Positions 1 through 6,672 of a DNA stretch of 11,525 bases are shown piece by piece. A program made the translations under genes and the position numbers. The stretch is from NCBI GenBank assembly GCA_031278315.1, contig JAITKS010000036.1:1-11525 (forward strand). Direction: 5' to 3'. Under the pieces are notes generated by a model. The model did no database searches and was not told the DNA's origin. It worked only from the letters and a program-made list of their open reading frames with translations. The stretch comes from Planctomycetaceae bacterium. GTDB lineage: Bacteria; Planctomycetota; Planctomycetia; Pirellulales; Thermoguttaceae. Positions within the stretch are counted from its first letter, which is position 1, and every line of letters begins with the position of its first letter.

Positions 1-40
1 TTTTTTGACAGGATTACAAGATTACAAGATTGACAGGATT
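1..40. repeat. GACAGGAT-type intergenic repeat, window edge
   Basis: A T-run followed by TTGACAGGATTACAAGATT and a second GACAGGATT. It shares its words with the repeats at 1327-1360 and 1471-1492, so it is a further copy of a dispersed short-word repeat. It may continue beyond the window's left edge. No coding capacity is evident. Confidence 0.6.
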
Positions 41-80
41 TTAAATAATAAATTAAAAGAATCGTGTAATATATACTTTT

Positions 81-108
81 CACACACTTTTAATTTCGGT
101 TTGAGCTG
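81..108 (+). repeat. Left arm of the dispersed intergenic element (partial copy)
   Basis: Contains TTCGGTTTGAGCT, identical to 13 bases in the left arm of the minus-strand copy at 4517-4645, preceded by a CAC-TTTTAATT stretch like the other left arms. No right arm follows, because the flavoprotein gene's stop codon begins at 111. Read as a truncated copy lying against the 3' end of that gene. Confidence 0.4.
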
Positions 109-110
109 GT

Positions 111-1283
111 TTATTTTGATGTTGCCGATATTGCTGCTAACTTTCCGGTTGCTAGTGCAAAGTGAATATTATAGCCGCCGCAATTACCATCAATATCTAA
201 AATTTCACCTGCGAAAAATAAATTCGGCACAATCCGTGATTCCATTGTGCGGCGATTTACCTCGTCGATTGCAACGCCGCCTGCCGTTGACATTGCCTCG
301 TTCCAGTTACCTATCTGCTCGACAATGAATGATAATGATACTAACTGTTTTCTTATTTCACGTGATATTTCTGCTGCCGGCAAATCAAACGGAACTTCAA
401 GTTGACACAATAATTGCATCACAAATCGTGAAGGTACACCGGAATCTGATAAAACATTTTTCAATATTTTTTTGCCTCTGAAAATTTCGGATTCTAACTT
501 GGGATCAATAATTGGAATTCGAATTTCGTCATTTGGTTCAACATATCTGCTCAGGTTGAGTATTCCTGGACCTGACAATCCGCGATGAGTTAATAAAACG
601 TCTCCTATTCCATGATGAATTCTTTTTTCGTTACGATAAATTTCAATTTTAACTTGTCGAAAAGAAATACCTGCGGAATTAGCAAATCTAAAATTCTTTA
701 TGATAATTGGAGCTAATGCAGGTTTTGGCTGAATAATTGTATGTCCTAATGATTTTGCAAATTTATATCCGTCACCATTTGAGCCGGTTGATGGATACGA
801 ACAACCGCCTGTAGCAAGTAACAACTTTGATGCTGTAAATGCTGATGATTCAGTTTCAATCACAAAACCTTGTGTATTTTTCGTTACATTTATTACTGTT
901 GTATTGGTTATAATTTTTTCTTTTATTGATTTAGTGAGAACCTCGCGGACATCGTAACTTCGCATTGATTGCGGAAAAATTTTGCCGTCTTCGCGGTGAT
1001 ATATTTGTATGCCTTGCTTGATAAAAAAATTTGTTACGGCGATATTATCAAACGCAAACAATGCTGGTTTAACAAAATGCGATTTTTTGTTATCGCCGTA
1101 ATTATTTAAGAAATCTGACATTTTACCGCCGTGAGTAATATTACATTGACCTGAACCGGATAATAATAATTTTTTACCTGTTTCATTATTTCGTTCAATG
1201 ACGCAGATTTTGTTACCGCCAAAAACGGCAGCGCAAAGTCCAGCAACCCCGCCGCCGATAATCGCAAATTCAAAATGATTCAT
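111..1283 (-). CDS. BaiN/HI0933-family FAD-dependent flavoprotein (YhiN-like)
   Basis: A 390-residue flavoprotein, close to the usual length of about 400 for this family. The N-terminus has a dinucleotide-binding fold: GGGVAG at residues 10-15 and the ribose-binding acid E30 at the end of the second strand. The family signature GKKLLLSGSGQCNIT follows at 36-50. The C-terminus has the matching FAD-contact block, with FAGEILDIDG and GGYN between about 357 and 373. These features define the HI0933/BaiN group of predicted NAD(P)/FAD oxidoreductases. Most members have no proven substrate; one studied member (BaiN) acts on bile-acid intermediates, which should not be carried over here. The protein should be cytosolic, with no signal peptide. 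The ATG start is preceded by no Shine-Dalgarno sequence; a palindrome lies 12-32 bases upstream. It is a single gene, divergent from motA. Family assignment is secure; the reaction is unknown. Confidence 0.92.
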   Translation of the reverse strand: MNHFEFAIIGGGVAGLCAAVFGGNKICVIERNNETGKKLLLSGSGQCNITHGGKMSDFLNNYGDNKKSHFVKPALFAFDNIAVTNFFIKQGIQIYHREDGKIFPQSMRSYDVREVLTKSIKEKIITNTTVINVTKNTQGFVIETESSAFTASKLLLATGGCSYPSTGSNGDGYKFAKSLGHTIIQPKPALAPIIIKNFRFANSAGISFRQVKIEIYRNEKRIHHGIGDVLLTHRGLSGPGILNLSRYVEPNDEIRIPIIDPKLESEIFRGKKILKNVLSDSGVPSRFVMQLLCQLEVPFDLPAAEISREIRKQLVSLSFIVEQIGNWNEAMSTAGGVAIDEVNRRTMESRIVPNLFFAGEILDIDGNCGGYNIHFALATGKLAAISATSK

Positions 1284-1294
1284 ATTAATAACAC

Positions 1295-1315
1295 ATATTA
1301 GAATAATTCTAATAT
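1295..1315. promoter_or_regulatory. Perfect 10-bp palindrome upstream of the flavoprotein gene
   Basis: ATATTAGAAT, one central base, ATTCTAATAT: two perfect 10-base arms ending 12 bases from the minus-strand start codon. Its position fits an operator for a dimeric repressor or a hairpin in the mRNA leader. The arms are AT-rich, so a role is inferred from symmetry and place only. Confidence 0.4.
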
Positions 1316-1326
1316 ATCAGTGGAAT

Positions 1327-1360
1327 ATTTTTTTTGACAGGATAAACAGGATTACAGGAT
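1327..1360 (+). repeat. GACAGGAT repeat, left member of an inverted pair
   Basis: A run of eight T, then GACAGGATAAACAGGATTACAGGAT in three GGAT words (1336-1360). It is inverted relative to 1465-1492 and shares its words with positions 1-40. The 100-odd bases between the two members contain GGTTAGT-type words and no gene. Confidence 0.65.
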
Positions 1361-1464
1361 AGCGGTTAGTGGTTAGTTCGCATGCGGAGATTATCACGGA
1401 TTATAAGTTCAAATCACTAACAACTAATTGATGATTTCATGTTTTGATTCTTTTAATTTATCAT

Positions 1465-1494
1465 TTAAAAATCCTGTCAATCCTGTCAAAAAAA
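1465..1494 (-). repeat. GACAGGAT repeat, right member of an inverted pair
   Basis: AATCCTGTC twice followed by an A-run. The segment ATCCTGTCAAAAAAA is the exact reverse complement of the start of the member at 1327-1360. Together the two could form a long stem over the 1361-1464 segment. Confidence 0.6.
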
Positions 1495-1497
1495 CAC

Positions 1498-2007
1498 CTA
1501 AAGATGCGGTCGAGACAACCGCGTTCCCGTGAACAATAAATTATTTCACTGACATATTACGATAGTTTTTACTATTTTATCTGATTTGTTTGAGTATTGT
1601 TTTAATTCTGTCTTTAATGATTTTGCGGATTATTTGTTTCATTTCTTTTTTGAATTGTGAAAAATCTTTTATTTATTGTTTCAAAATTTGACTGTTGGTT
1701 TGAGTAATCTATATTGAATTGTTATTTAAACTGCTTTGTTTACGCTTGAATTATTGGTTTATATCTCTCTGTTTTTTTCAATTAAGTTTGAAGGCAGAAT
1801 TTAGTGAAATATGCATCTATGTATCCGAAGTATCCGAAATTCGTAGTATTATGAGTTGTGTGTATTTTTTTTGTCTTTTGTGATTGTTTGATAATTTCGC
1901 TTGTTAAGAATTATTTTTATTTTTAGCGGGCATGAATTTATTGTGTTGTCTTGGATTGCCGTAGTCAAGGATTCGAGGCGGTACAATTTTATTAAAATTT
2001 GATTGAA
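1498..2007. other. Gene-free spacer upstream of motA
   Basis: No convincing reading frame. It holds a small hairpin at 1506-1522 (GCGGT/ACCGC arms, loop of 7), a very T-rich stretch from 1540 to 1740, one copy of the dispersed element at 1743-1865, a tandem GTATCCGAA pair at 1821-1838, and a TACAAT box at 1982-1987 close to motA. I cannot identify a good -35 partner for that box. Confidence 0.5.
1743..1865 (+). repeat. Dispersed two-arm intergenic element, copy 1
   Basis: Left arm CGCTTGAATTATTGGTTT (1743-1760). The right arm begins TATCCGAAATTCGTAGTAT (1831-1849) and continues ATGAGTTGTGTGTAT. The arms are spaced about 70 bases. This is one of the more diverged copies; the match to copies 3 and 4 is clearest in the CGAAATT..TAGTA core. 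Confidence 0.45.
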
Positions 2008-2784
2008 ATGGATCGTGCAAGTGTAATAGGTTTTGTATTTGGATCGTTAGTGATCACACTTTCGGTAATGGTCAACGGTGCCAATAGAATTTTTATGTTT
2101 TATGACACAGCGTCTGTGTTGATCGTTTGCGGAGGTGCTTCAGCGTCAATGCTTATTTCTTATCCGTTTTCGGATTTGCTGGTGCTGGGTACTTGTTTTA
2201 AGAAAACTATATTCAACCATAAAGAAGACCCAATGGAAGCAATCACGTTGATTGTTTCACTTGCAGATACAGCTCGCCGCGAAGGATTACTCTCGCTTGA
2301 AAATCGTATGCAAGATATTGAAGACCCATTTATCGCAGGCGGAATTCGGATGGCAATAGACGGACTCGCCCCCGAAATTGTTGAAGCGGTAATGAATACC
2401 GAAATCGATGCCGTTAATGCAAGACATCTTTATAATCGTTCTCTTGTTGCGAATTTTGGAAAATATGCACCAGCATTCGGAATGATTGGAACGTTAATCG
2501 GACTCGTACTTATGATGGCTGATTTCGATCCTGAATCTATTGGTAAGGCGATGGCGGTATGTTTGTTGACGACTTTGTACGGTTCGATTTTGTCAAATTT
2601 ATATTTTCTGCCGATGGCGGACAAACTCGGATTCTTGAACGATTTTGAAATACGCACGAAGGAAATCGCAGTCAAAGGTATTGTTTCAATTCAAGCCGGT
2701 GAAAATCCGCGTGTCATAAAACAAAAACTAATGACATACGTACCGCCGACACAAAGACCAGAAGAAGATGAAGACAATATTTAA
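2008..2784 (+). CDS. motA: MotA, flagellar stator ion-channel subunit
   Basis: A 258-residue inner-membrane protein of the MotA/TolQ/ExbB family. It forms the stator ring around MotB and turns ion flow into rotor torque. Four membrane segments are visible, at about residues 5-22, 29-52, 152-170 and 181-202. The large cytoplasmic loop carries the torque-type charges (R90/R91 and E97 in ARREGLLSLE). Prolines P154 (YAPAFG) and P202 (FLPMADKL) match the conserved MotA prolines. The open frame can be extended to a TTG at 1999, but the ATG at 2008 gives the normal MotA N-terminus and is preferred; neither has a Shine-Dalgarno sequence. motB follows in the same direction, but 242 bases away rather than directly abutting. 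Whether the stator uses protons or sodium cannot be told from sequence alone. Confidence 0.93.
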   Translation: MDRASVIGFVFGSLVITLSVMVNGANRIFMFYDTASVLIVCGGASASMLISYPFSDLLVLGTCFKKTIFNHKEDPMEAITLIVSLADTARREGLLSLENRMQDIEDPFIAGGIRMAIDGLAPEIVEAVMNTEIDAVNARHLYNRSLVANFGKYAPAFGMIGTLIGLVLMMADFDPESIGKAMAVCLLTTLYGSILSNLYFLPMADKLGFLNDFEIRTKEIAVKGIVSIQAGENPRVIKQKLMTYVPPTQRPEEDEDNI

Positions 2785-2817
2785 TGTGTTGTTAAACAAA
2801 TATAAATAATCGAGCAA

Positions 2818-2846
2818 TTGACAATCCATTATTCAGACTATTTAAT
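2818..2846 (+). promoter_or_regulatory. Sigma70-type promoter candidate upstream of motB
   Basis: TTGACA (2818-2823), 17 bases, then TTTAAT (2841-2846): a full -35 match and 5 of 6 in the -10, at ideal spacing. It lies in the motA-motB gap, about 180 bases before the motB start. It would give motB its own transcript, with element copy 2 in the leader. AT-rich DNA yields such matches by chance, so it is a candidate only. Confidence 0.42.
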
Positions 2847-2870
2847 AAGAAACACGTTAATAAGAACACG

Positions 2871-2948
2871 ACGTATCGTAATATAAATTTCGGCAGAATA
2901 AAGCAGCTGTAGGCGAATCAAATCGAAAATTCAAGTGAGAGCAGTTTA
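2871..2948 (-). repeat. Dispersed two-arm intergenic element, copy 2
   Basis: On the minus strand, the left arm reads GCTCTCACTTGAATTTTCGA (within 2923-2942). The right arm is the reverse complement of 2871-2894, a 24-base block that differs from 4901-4924 (copy 4) at a single position. It sits between motA and motB in the orientation opposite to the genes. Confidence 0.7.
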
Positions 2949-2978
2949 TAAATACTGACCTGAAAACAGAAATCAAAA

Positions 2979-3010
2979 TTTAATCATTTAATTATTTAAT
3001 CATTTAACCA
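2979..3010 (+). repeat. Four tandem 8-bp units before the motB ribosome-binding site
   Basis: TTTAATCA, TTTAATTA, TTTAATCA, TTTAACCA: four head-to-tail octamers with one-base variants. The array ends 6 bases before the GGAGGT at 3017. It would be transcribed in the motB leader, so a change in unit number would alter only leader length. Confidence 0.65.
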
Positions 3011-3016
3011 TTAGTT

Positions 3017-3022
3017 GGAGGT
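3017..3022 (+). promoter_or_regulatory. Ribosome-binding site that fixes the motB start
   Basis: GGAGGT, four bases before the ATG at 3027, is the clearest Shine-Dalgarno sequence in the window. It decides against the longer frame that would begin at a TTG (3015) lying inside this site. Confidence 0.85.
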
Positions 3023-3026
3023 AATC

Positions 3027-3740
3027 ATGGCTCGTCCTAAACCGCAAGAGGAAGGTGTTCCTTTATGGATAGTATCTTTTGGCGATATGATGTCGTTGTT
3101 GTTGACATTTTTTATATTGCTTTTTTCTATGAGTACACTTGAAATACCTAAAATTGCAGCGGCGATAGATTCATTGAATACAGGTTTTGGTTATCATGGC
3201 GAGGGGCAGGCGACTAAATTTGAAGTAATCAAAAGACGTGTTGAAAATATGACCAAAAAACAGGGTGACCGCCGGCCTGTAACTCCGGCGATAAAACCGC
3301 CGATTGCGGCTGACCCTGGTGATAAAATTCGTATTAAGTTTCCGAATGTGATTCAAGATACGACTCTTGGTTATTTTATATGGTTTGAGTTTAACAGCGA
3401 TGAATTGACGGAGCAGGCGAAATTAAATTTGGGTCATGTTAAAGATGAATTTAGCGGTTCAAATTATGTTATTATAATCAAGGGTCATGCGGGGGCGAGT
3501 GAAAATCAAACTTATCGTACTGCTTTTGCGCTTGCGTTTACGCGGGCGAATAATGTAAGAAATTATTTAGTATCGCTAGGATTACCGGAAGAGAGACTGC
3601 AAATTACTGTTGTCGGAAGTTTTGATCCAATAGATCGAACTATACTTCCGTTTGAACTTGATCCGCGAATGGCGAATTCAGTTGTACAAATTGTTCCAAC
3701 AACCGAAGAACGGCGAAAAATTCCAGGTACAACAGAGTAA
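3027..3740 (+). CDS. motB: MotB, flagellar stator peptidoglycan-anchor subunit
   Basis: A 237-residue stator subunit with a short cytoplasmic tail and one membrane helix (about 13-34). The helix carries the ion-binding aspartate D20 in SFGDMMSLLLTFFILL. A linker/plug region and a C-terminal OmpA-like domain (about 116-225) that grips peptidoglycan follow. R173 in TRANNVRNYL is the expected OmpA-family arginine. The usual GHTD motif is GHAG here (153-156), so the aspartate is absent. I believe this variation occurs in related MotB proteins, but it is worth noting. The start is the ATG at 3027, fixed by the GGAGGT site; the protein is somewhat shorter than many MotBs (about 250-310). It pairs with motA upstream but has a long separating gap and possibly its own promoter. 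Pore type (proton or sodium) is unresolved. Confidence 0.92.
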   Translation: MARPKPQEEGVPLWIVSFGDMMSLLLTFFILLFSMSTLEIPKIAAAIDSLNTGFGYHGEGQATKFEVIKRRVENMTKKQGDRRPVTPAIKPPIAADPGDKIRIKFPNVIQDTTLGYFIWFEFNSDELTEQAKLNLGHVKDEFSGSNYVIIIKGHAGASENQTYRTAFALAFTRANNVRNYLVSLGLPEERLQITVVGSFDPIDRTILPFELDPRMANSVVQIVPTTEERRKIPGTTE

Positions 3741-3762
3741 TAAAACAAATTGTAATATATCA

Positions 3763-3893
3763 ATTACACTTTAAAATTCGTTTTTTATTTTTTTTAATTT
3801 AAAATATTGTCAATAAACGTTGCAATATTTTTTAATAAATACAATTTGTTTTTGAGTTAAAAACGAATACCGAAATTTAAAGTGTAATGAGTA
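3763..3893. repeat. Intergenic element, diverged copy with perfect 13-bp outer arms
   Basis: ATTACACTTTAAA (3763-3775) is the exact reverse complement of TTTAAAGTGTAAT (3876-3888). The left side resembles the CACTTGAATTTTCG arm and the right side (CCGAAATTTAAAGTG) the right arm of the dispersed element, so I treat it as a diverged member. Part of it recurs after the sulfatase-fold gene at 9482-9515. It fills the motB-ACT gene gap. Confidence 0.5.
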
Positions 3894-3924
3894 TATAAAT
3901 TAATTAGGAGAAAATAAAGTAAAG

Positions 3925-4479
3925 ATGCAAAGTTATGTTCTTAGTGTTATGTCGGCAGATCACCCTGGTATAGTTGCTGCGGTGAGTGATGCTCTTGATC
4001 GGCTTGGAGGTAATATTCAGGCGTGCAGTCAGACTGTGCTTAATGGTTATTTCACGTTGATTACAATATTCGAAATGCAAGATTCAATTGAACCGTCTGA
4101 AATTAATGAAATTCTGCGTAAATCTAAAGGAATTGATGACGATTATCAACTTGTAGTTCGCAAAGCTGTTCCGCAAGTTTCAATTCAAAAAGAACAACAA
4201 ACAGACCCCTTCATTATCACCGCATTCGGTAAAGACCGACCCGGCATAATTCGTGATTTCACACAATATCTCTCCGGACGTGATATAAATATCGCCGACT
4301 TATTTGGTGAACAAACTGATAATGAATTTCATCTAGTCGGTCAACTAGAAATTCCTGACGATGTCGATATTAGATTGTTACAAGATGATCTTGAAGAAAT
4401 AGGCAGAGAACGAGATTTCACCGTAAGACTGCAACACAAAGATATATTTACAGCAACAAATCAATTAAGATTCGGATAA
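3925..4479 (+). CDS. Tandem ACT-domain protein, GcvR-like
   Basis: A 184-residue cytosolic protein made of two ACT domains, at about residues 3-78 and 95-170. Each has the small-molecule-binding turn: ADHPGIV at 11-17 and GKDRPGII at 102-109. This architecture and length match the GcvR-like group, in which paired ACT domains sense amino acids (glycine in E. coli, where GcvR restrains the GcvA activator). No catalytic or DNA-binding domain is present, so it should act by binding a partner protein or a ligand. No gcv gene or GcvA-type regulator lies nearby, so the ligand and partner are unknown. An AGGAG at 3906-3910 lies 14 bases before the ATG, longer than usual. Codon style shifts part-way: the first domain uses CGN arginine codons, the second many AGA and CGA. 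Fold assignment is firm; the regulatory role is inferred. Confidence 0.85.
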   Translation: MQSYVLSVMSADHPGIVAAVSDALDRLGGNIQACSQTVLNGYFTLITIFEMQDSIEPSEINEILRKSKGIDDDYQLVVRKAVPQVSIQKEQQTDPFIITAFGKDRPGIIRDFTQYLSGRDINIADLFGEQTDNEFHLVGQLEIPDDVDIRLLQDDLEEIGRERDFTVRLQHKDIFTATNQLRFG

Positions 4480-4516
4480 CCTTTGTAACTATTCTGTTGA
4501 TGTCCCGAAACAAACG

Positions 4517-4645
4517 TTACGATACGTATCATACTATTCATACTATAAATTTCGGCGATAAAATTGCATATTCAGTAAAATTTGTTTGCAGATAAATAAA
4601 CAAACAAAAGCAAGCTCAAACCGAATAATTCAAATGAGATAGTTT
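4517..4645 (-). repeat. Dispersed two-arm intergenic element, copy 3
   Basis: On the minus strand, the left arm is CATTTGAATTATTCGGTTTG followed by AGCTT (reverse complement of 4611-4635). The right arm includes GCCGAAATTTATAGTA (reverse complement of 4541-4556), identical to 4901-4916 in copy 4, then a GATACGTATC palindrome at 4521-4530. The arms are about 55 bases apart. Confidence 0.68.
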
Positions 4646-4739
4646 ATTAAATTGCCTGCCGTAATATGTATGAACACACGTATCATAAACTGTAAATTCA
4701 AGTTAGCACTGTTTAAAATAACACTTTCAGTATATGGAA

Positions 4740-4767
4740 TTGACAAGATTAATAAAACAGAGATAAT
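4740..4767 (+). promoter_or_regulatory. Sigma70-type promoter candidate upstream of hslU
   Basis: TTGACA (4740-4745), 16 bases, GATAAT (4762-4767). It is near consensus but about 250 bases before the hslU start, so the leader would include element copy 4. HslU is a heat-shock protein in many bacteria; I see no CIRCE element or other heat-shock operator here. Confidence 0.38.
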
Positions 4768-4821
4768 TAAACCTCTTTTGTTTGGACATCTCGTTGATAA
4801 ATGAACTTGTTGATGGAATTT

Positions 4822-4941
4822 AATTGCTCTTGCTTGAATTTTTGGTTTTTTTAACTGTTTATTTAAGTCGGCTTTTAACGAAATGAATACACCCAGTACC
4901 GCCGAAATTTATAGTACGATACGTATTTTATTTTACGTATC
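4822..4941 (+). repeat. Dispersed two-arm intergenic element, copy 4
   Basis: Left arm ATTGCTCTTGCTTGAATTTT (4823-4842) and following TGG. The right arm begins GCCGAAATTTATAGTACGAT (4901-4920), continues ACGTAT, and has a second TTACGTAT at 4933-4940. It shares a 24-base block with copy 2 with one mismatch. It ends about 80 bases before hslU. Confidence 0.7.
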
Positions 4942-5022
4942 TTTAGATCGATTTATTCCAAAGTGTTTTTTGTTACAATAAGATTAAAAATTTAATCAAA
5001 ACATCTTAAAAAAATTTTTTCA

Positions 5023-6384
5023 ATGGACTTAACTCCACGTCAAATTGTTGTAGAACTCGATAAATACATAGTTGGTCAAAATGAAGCTAAACGTTCAGTT
5101 GCAGTTGCAATTCGTAATCGTTGGCGTCGGCAGCGTGTCGAAAAATCAATGCGGCGCGAAATTTCGCCTAAAAATATAATGATGATAGGACCAACCGGCG
5201 TCGGTAAAACAGAAATAGCACGCCGCTTGGCAACTCTAACAGGTGCTCCGTTTATCAAAGTGGAAGCCACAAAATATACTGAAGTCGGATATTACGGCCG
5301 CGACGTCGAAAGCATGGTTCGAGAACTCGTTGAGAATGCTCTCGCAATCGTACGCTCTTCTGAACGCGAAAAAGTACGGGCTGATGCAGTTAATCGAGCT
5401 AACGAACAACTCGTTGATCTACTCTTACCGCCCGCAAATTTCAAAGATGAATCAAATGATGATTCAGATTCGCCGTCCGATAAGAAAGGAACAAAAACTG
5501 TTCGCCATGAACGTAATCGTAAAAAAATCCGTAAAATGCTGGAAGACGGGTTAATGGAAGACCGATTAGTAAGTATCGTTTCTGAAACTAAAGCTGTTCC
5601 AATGGTAATGAGTAATCTGCCGGGAATGGATTCAATGGAAATCGATTTTCAAGAAATGTTTGAAAGAATCGCACCAAAAAGCCGGACGAAACGCGAATTG
5701 ACCGTAAAAGATGCACGCGAATTCTTAATAGAACAAGAATGCGACCAGCTAATAAATAAAGATAAAGTTCAAACAGTAGCTGTAGAATTAGCTGAAAATC
5801 TCGGAATAATCTTTATCGACGAAATTGACAAAATAGTAGCAAGCGAAAGACAACACGGAGCAGATGTTTCCAGACAAGGCGTACAACGAGATTTGCTGCC
5901 TATCGTTGAAGGTACAACAATACAGACAAAATATGGATATATCAAAACTGATCATATTCTTTTTATCGCAGCAGGCGCTTTCCATCGCGCTAAACCAAGT
6001 GATCTCATGCCCGAACTACAAGGACGATTCCCAATCCGAGTCGAATTAAATGACTTAAAGAAAGAAGATTTCGTAAGAATTTTAACAGAACCAAATTCCG
6101 CCCTAACAAGACAATATCAAGCTTTGATGGCAACTGAAAATTTAGAACTAGTATTCGAACCGGAAAGTATAGAAATGTTGGCTGAATACGCATTCACAAC
6201 AAATCAAAAAATGCAAAATATCGGCGCAAGAAGACTTTACACTATCATGGAATTACTGCTCGAAGAACTAAGCTTCGACGCCCCGGATATGCAAGGAGGT
6301 AAAATTATCATAAACGCTGAATATGTCAAAAAACGAATAGAAAAAATTAGCAAAGATGAAGATTTAAGCAAATTCATTCTTTAG
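5023..6384 (+). CDS. hslU: HslU (ClpY), ATPase subunit of the HslUV protease
   Basis: A 453-residue AAA+ unfoldase, the normal HslU length (E. coli 443). It forms a hexamer that unfolds proteins and feeds them to the HslV peptidase. The N-terminus has the family sequence YIVGQNEAKRSVAVAIRNRWRR. Walker A is GPTGVGKT at 56-63 (K62, T63) and Walker B is IIFIDE around D266/E267. The sensor region GAFHRAKPSDLMPELQGRFP runs from 318 and includes the probable arginine finger R335. Sensor 2 is GARRL at 401-405. The inserted I-domain lies at about 110-230 and has an acidic, low-complexity DESNDDSDSPSDKK part. The C-terminus ends EDLSKFIL, the tail that docks into HslV. All motifs are intact, so it should be active if HslV exists elsewhere. 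The ATG start has no Shine-Dalgarno sequence. Arginine codons drift from CGN at the 5' end to AGA/CGA at the 3' end. Confidence 0.97.
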   Translation: MDLTPRQIVVELDKYIVGQNEAKRSVAVAIRNRWRRQRVEKSMRREISPKNIMMIGPTGVGKTEIARRLATLTGAPFIKVEATKYTEVGYYGRDVESMVRELVENALAIVRSSEREKVRADAVNRANEQLVDLLLPPANFKDESNDDSDSPSDKKGTKTVRHERNRKKIRKMLEDGLMEDRLVSIVSETKAVPMVMSNLPGMDSMEIDFQEMFERIAPKSRTKRELTVKDAREFLIEQECDQLINKDKVQTVAVELAENLGIIFIDEIDKIVASERQHGADVSRQGVQRDLLPIVEGTTIQTKYGYIKTDHILFIAAGAFHRAKPSDLMPELQGRFPIRVELNDLKKEDFVRILTEPNSALTRQYQALMATENLELVFEPESIEMLAEYAFTTNQKMQNIGARRLYTIMELLLEELSFDAPDMQGGKIIINAEYVKKRIEKISKDEDLSKFIL

Positions 6385-6403
6385 ACAATGCCGTAATATA
6401 ACA

Positions 6404-6426
6404 GTGAAATTTTTCAAAGGTTTCAA
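6404..6426 (-). repeat. Shared 3'-flank sequence, copy after hslU
   Basis: The minus strand reads TTGAAACCTTTGAAAAATTT then CAC, which recurs with one inserted T at 10002-10025 on the plus strand, past the end of ispH. Both lie downstream of the stop codon of their gene and in the same orientation relative to it. Function unknown. Confidence 0.45.
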
Positions 6427-6566
6427 ATTTTTTTGAGGTTATGAATTTTAAGAATTAATCCAGCCGCTCTTTCCGGGACTGTTTTAAAATCATTATAAAT
6501 TGTATTCCTCTTGCAATTAATAGAAAAGAAAACTGTTACAATTTTTAGTTGAATATCTTATATTCT

Positions 6567-6603
6567 AAATAGAGACACAAGAAATTGTGTCTCTATTTTG
6601 GTT
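6567..6603. terminator. Bidirectional rho-independent terminator hairpin
   Basis: A perfect 14-bp stem (6567-6580 with 6585-6598) has core AGAGACACAA and a GAAA tetraloop (6581-6584), with a T-rich tail on the plus strand (TTTTGGTT). It lies between the convergent hslU (stop 6384) and zinc-protease gene (stop 6673). On the minus strand the tail is weaker (TATTTAGAATA). Confidence 0.75.
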
Positions 6604-6626
6604 ATTGTCCGGGTTTTAACATACCG

Positions 6627-6658
6627 GAAATATTTCACTGAAATATTTCACTGAAATC
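6627..6658. repeat. Tandem 13-bp unit built on the palindrome GAAATATTTC
   Basis: GAAATATTTCACT occurs twice head to tail (6627-6639, 6640-6652), followed by a partial GAAATC. Each unit contains the 10-base perfect palindrome GAAATATTTC. The same palindrome, again after TTCAC, occurs at 10027-10036 beyond ispH. It begins 14 bases after the stop codon of the minus-strand zinc-protease gene. Confidence 0.6.
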
Positions 6659-6672
6659 TACGTTTTGATATT

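Larger units (their letters stand above)
4480..5022. other. Gene-free spacer between the ACT gene and hslU
   Basis: No credible reading frame. It contains a minus-strand element copy (4517-4645), a left-arm remnant on the minus strand near 4691-4706 (AAATTCAAGTTAGC), a promoter-like site (4740-4767) and a plus-strand copy (4822-4941). The two full copies point away from each other. An hslV gene, commonly found immediately upstream of hslU, is absent. Confidence 0.7.

Noticed and set aside
5..328. Plus-strand open frame at the left edge
   Set aside because: It overlaps the well-supported flavoprotein gene antisense over most of its length, starts in repeat sequence, and its product resembles nothing.
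1284..2007. Search for tRNA or other structured RNA genes in the long spacers
   Set aside because: No cloverleaf, T-loop GGTTCRA with paired arms, or known RNA signature was found. The GGTTCGA words in the element left arms lack a paired T-stem and acceptor end.
3015..3026. TTG start for motB and, likewise, TTG at 1999 for motA
   Set aside because: The motB TTG lies inside the Shine-Dalgarno sequence that serves the ATG at 3027. The ATG at 2008 gives motA its usual N-terminus.
5243..5554. Plus-strand frame of 103 codons inside hslU
   Set aside because: A shifted-frame shadow of hslU, whose own frame is intact with all family motifs.
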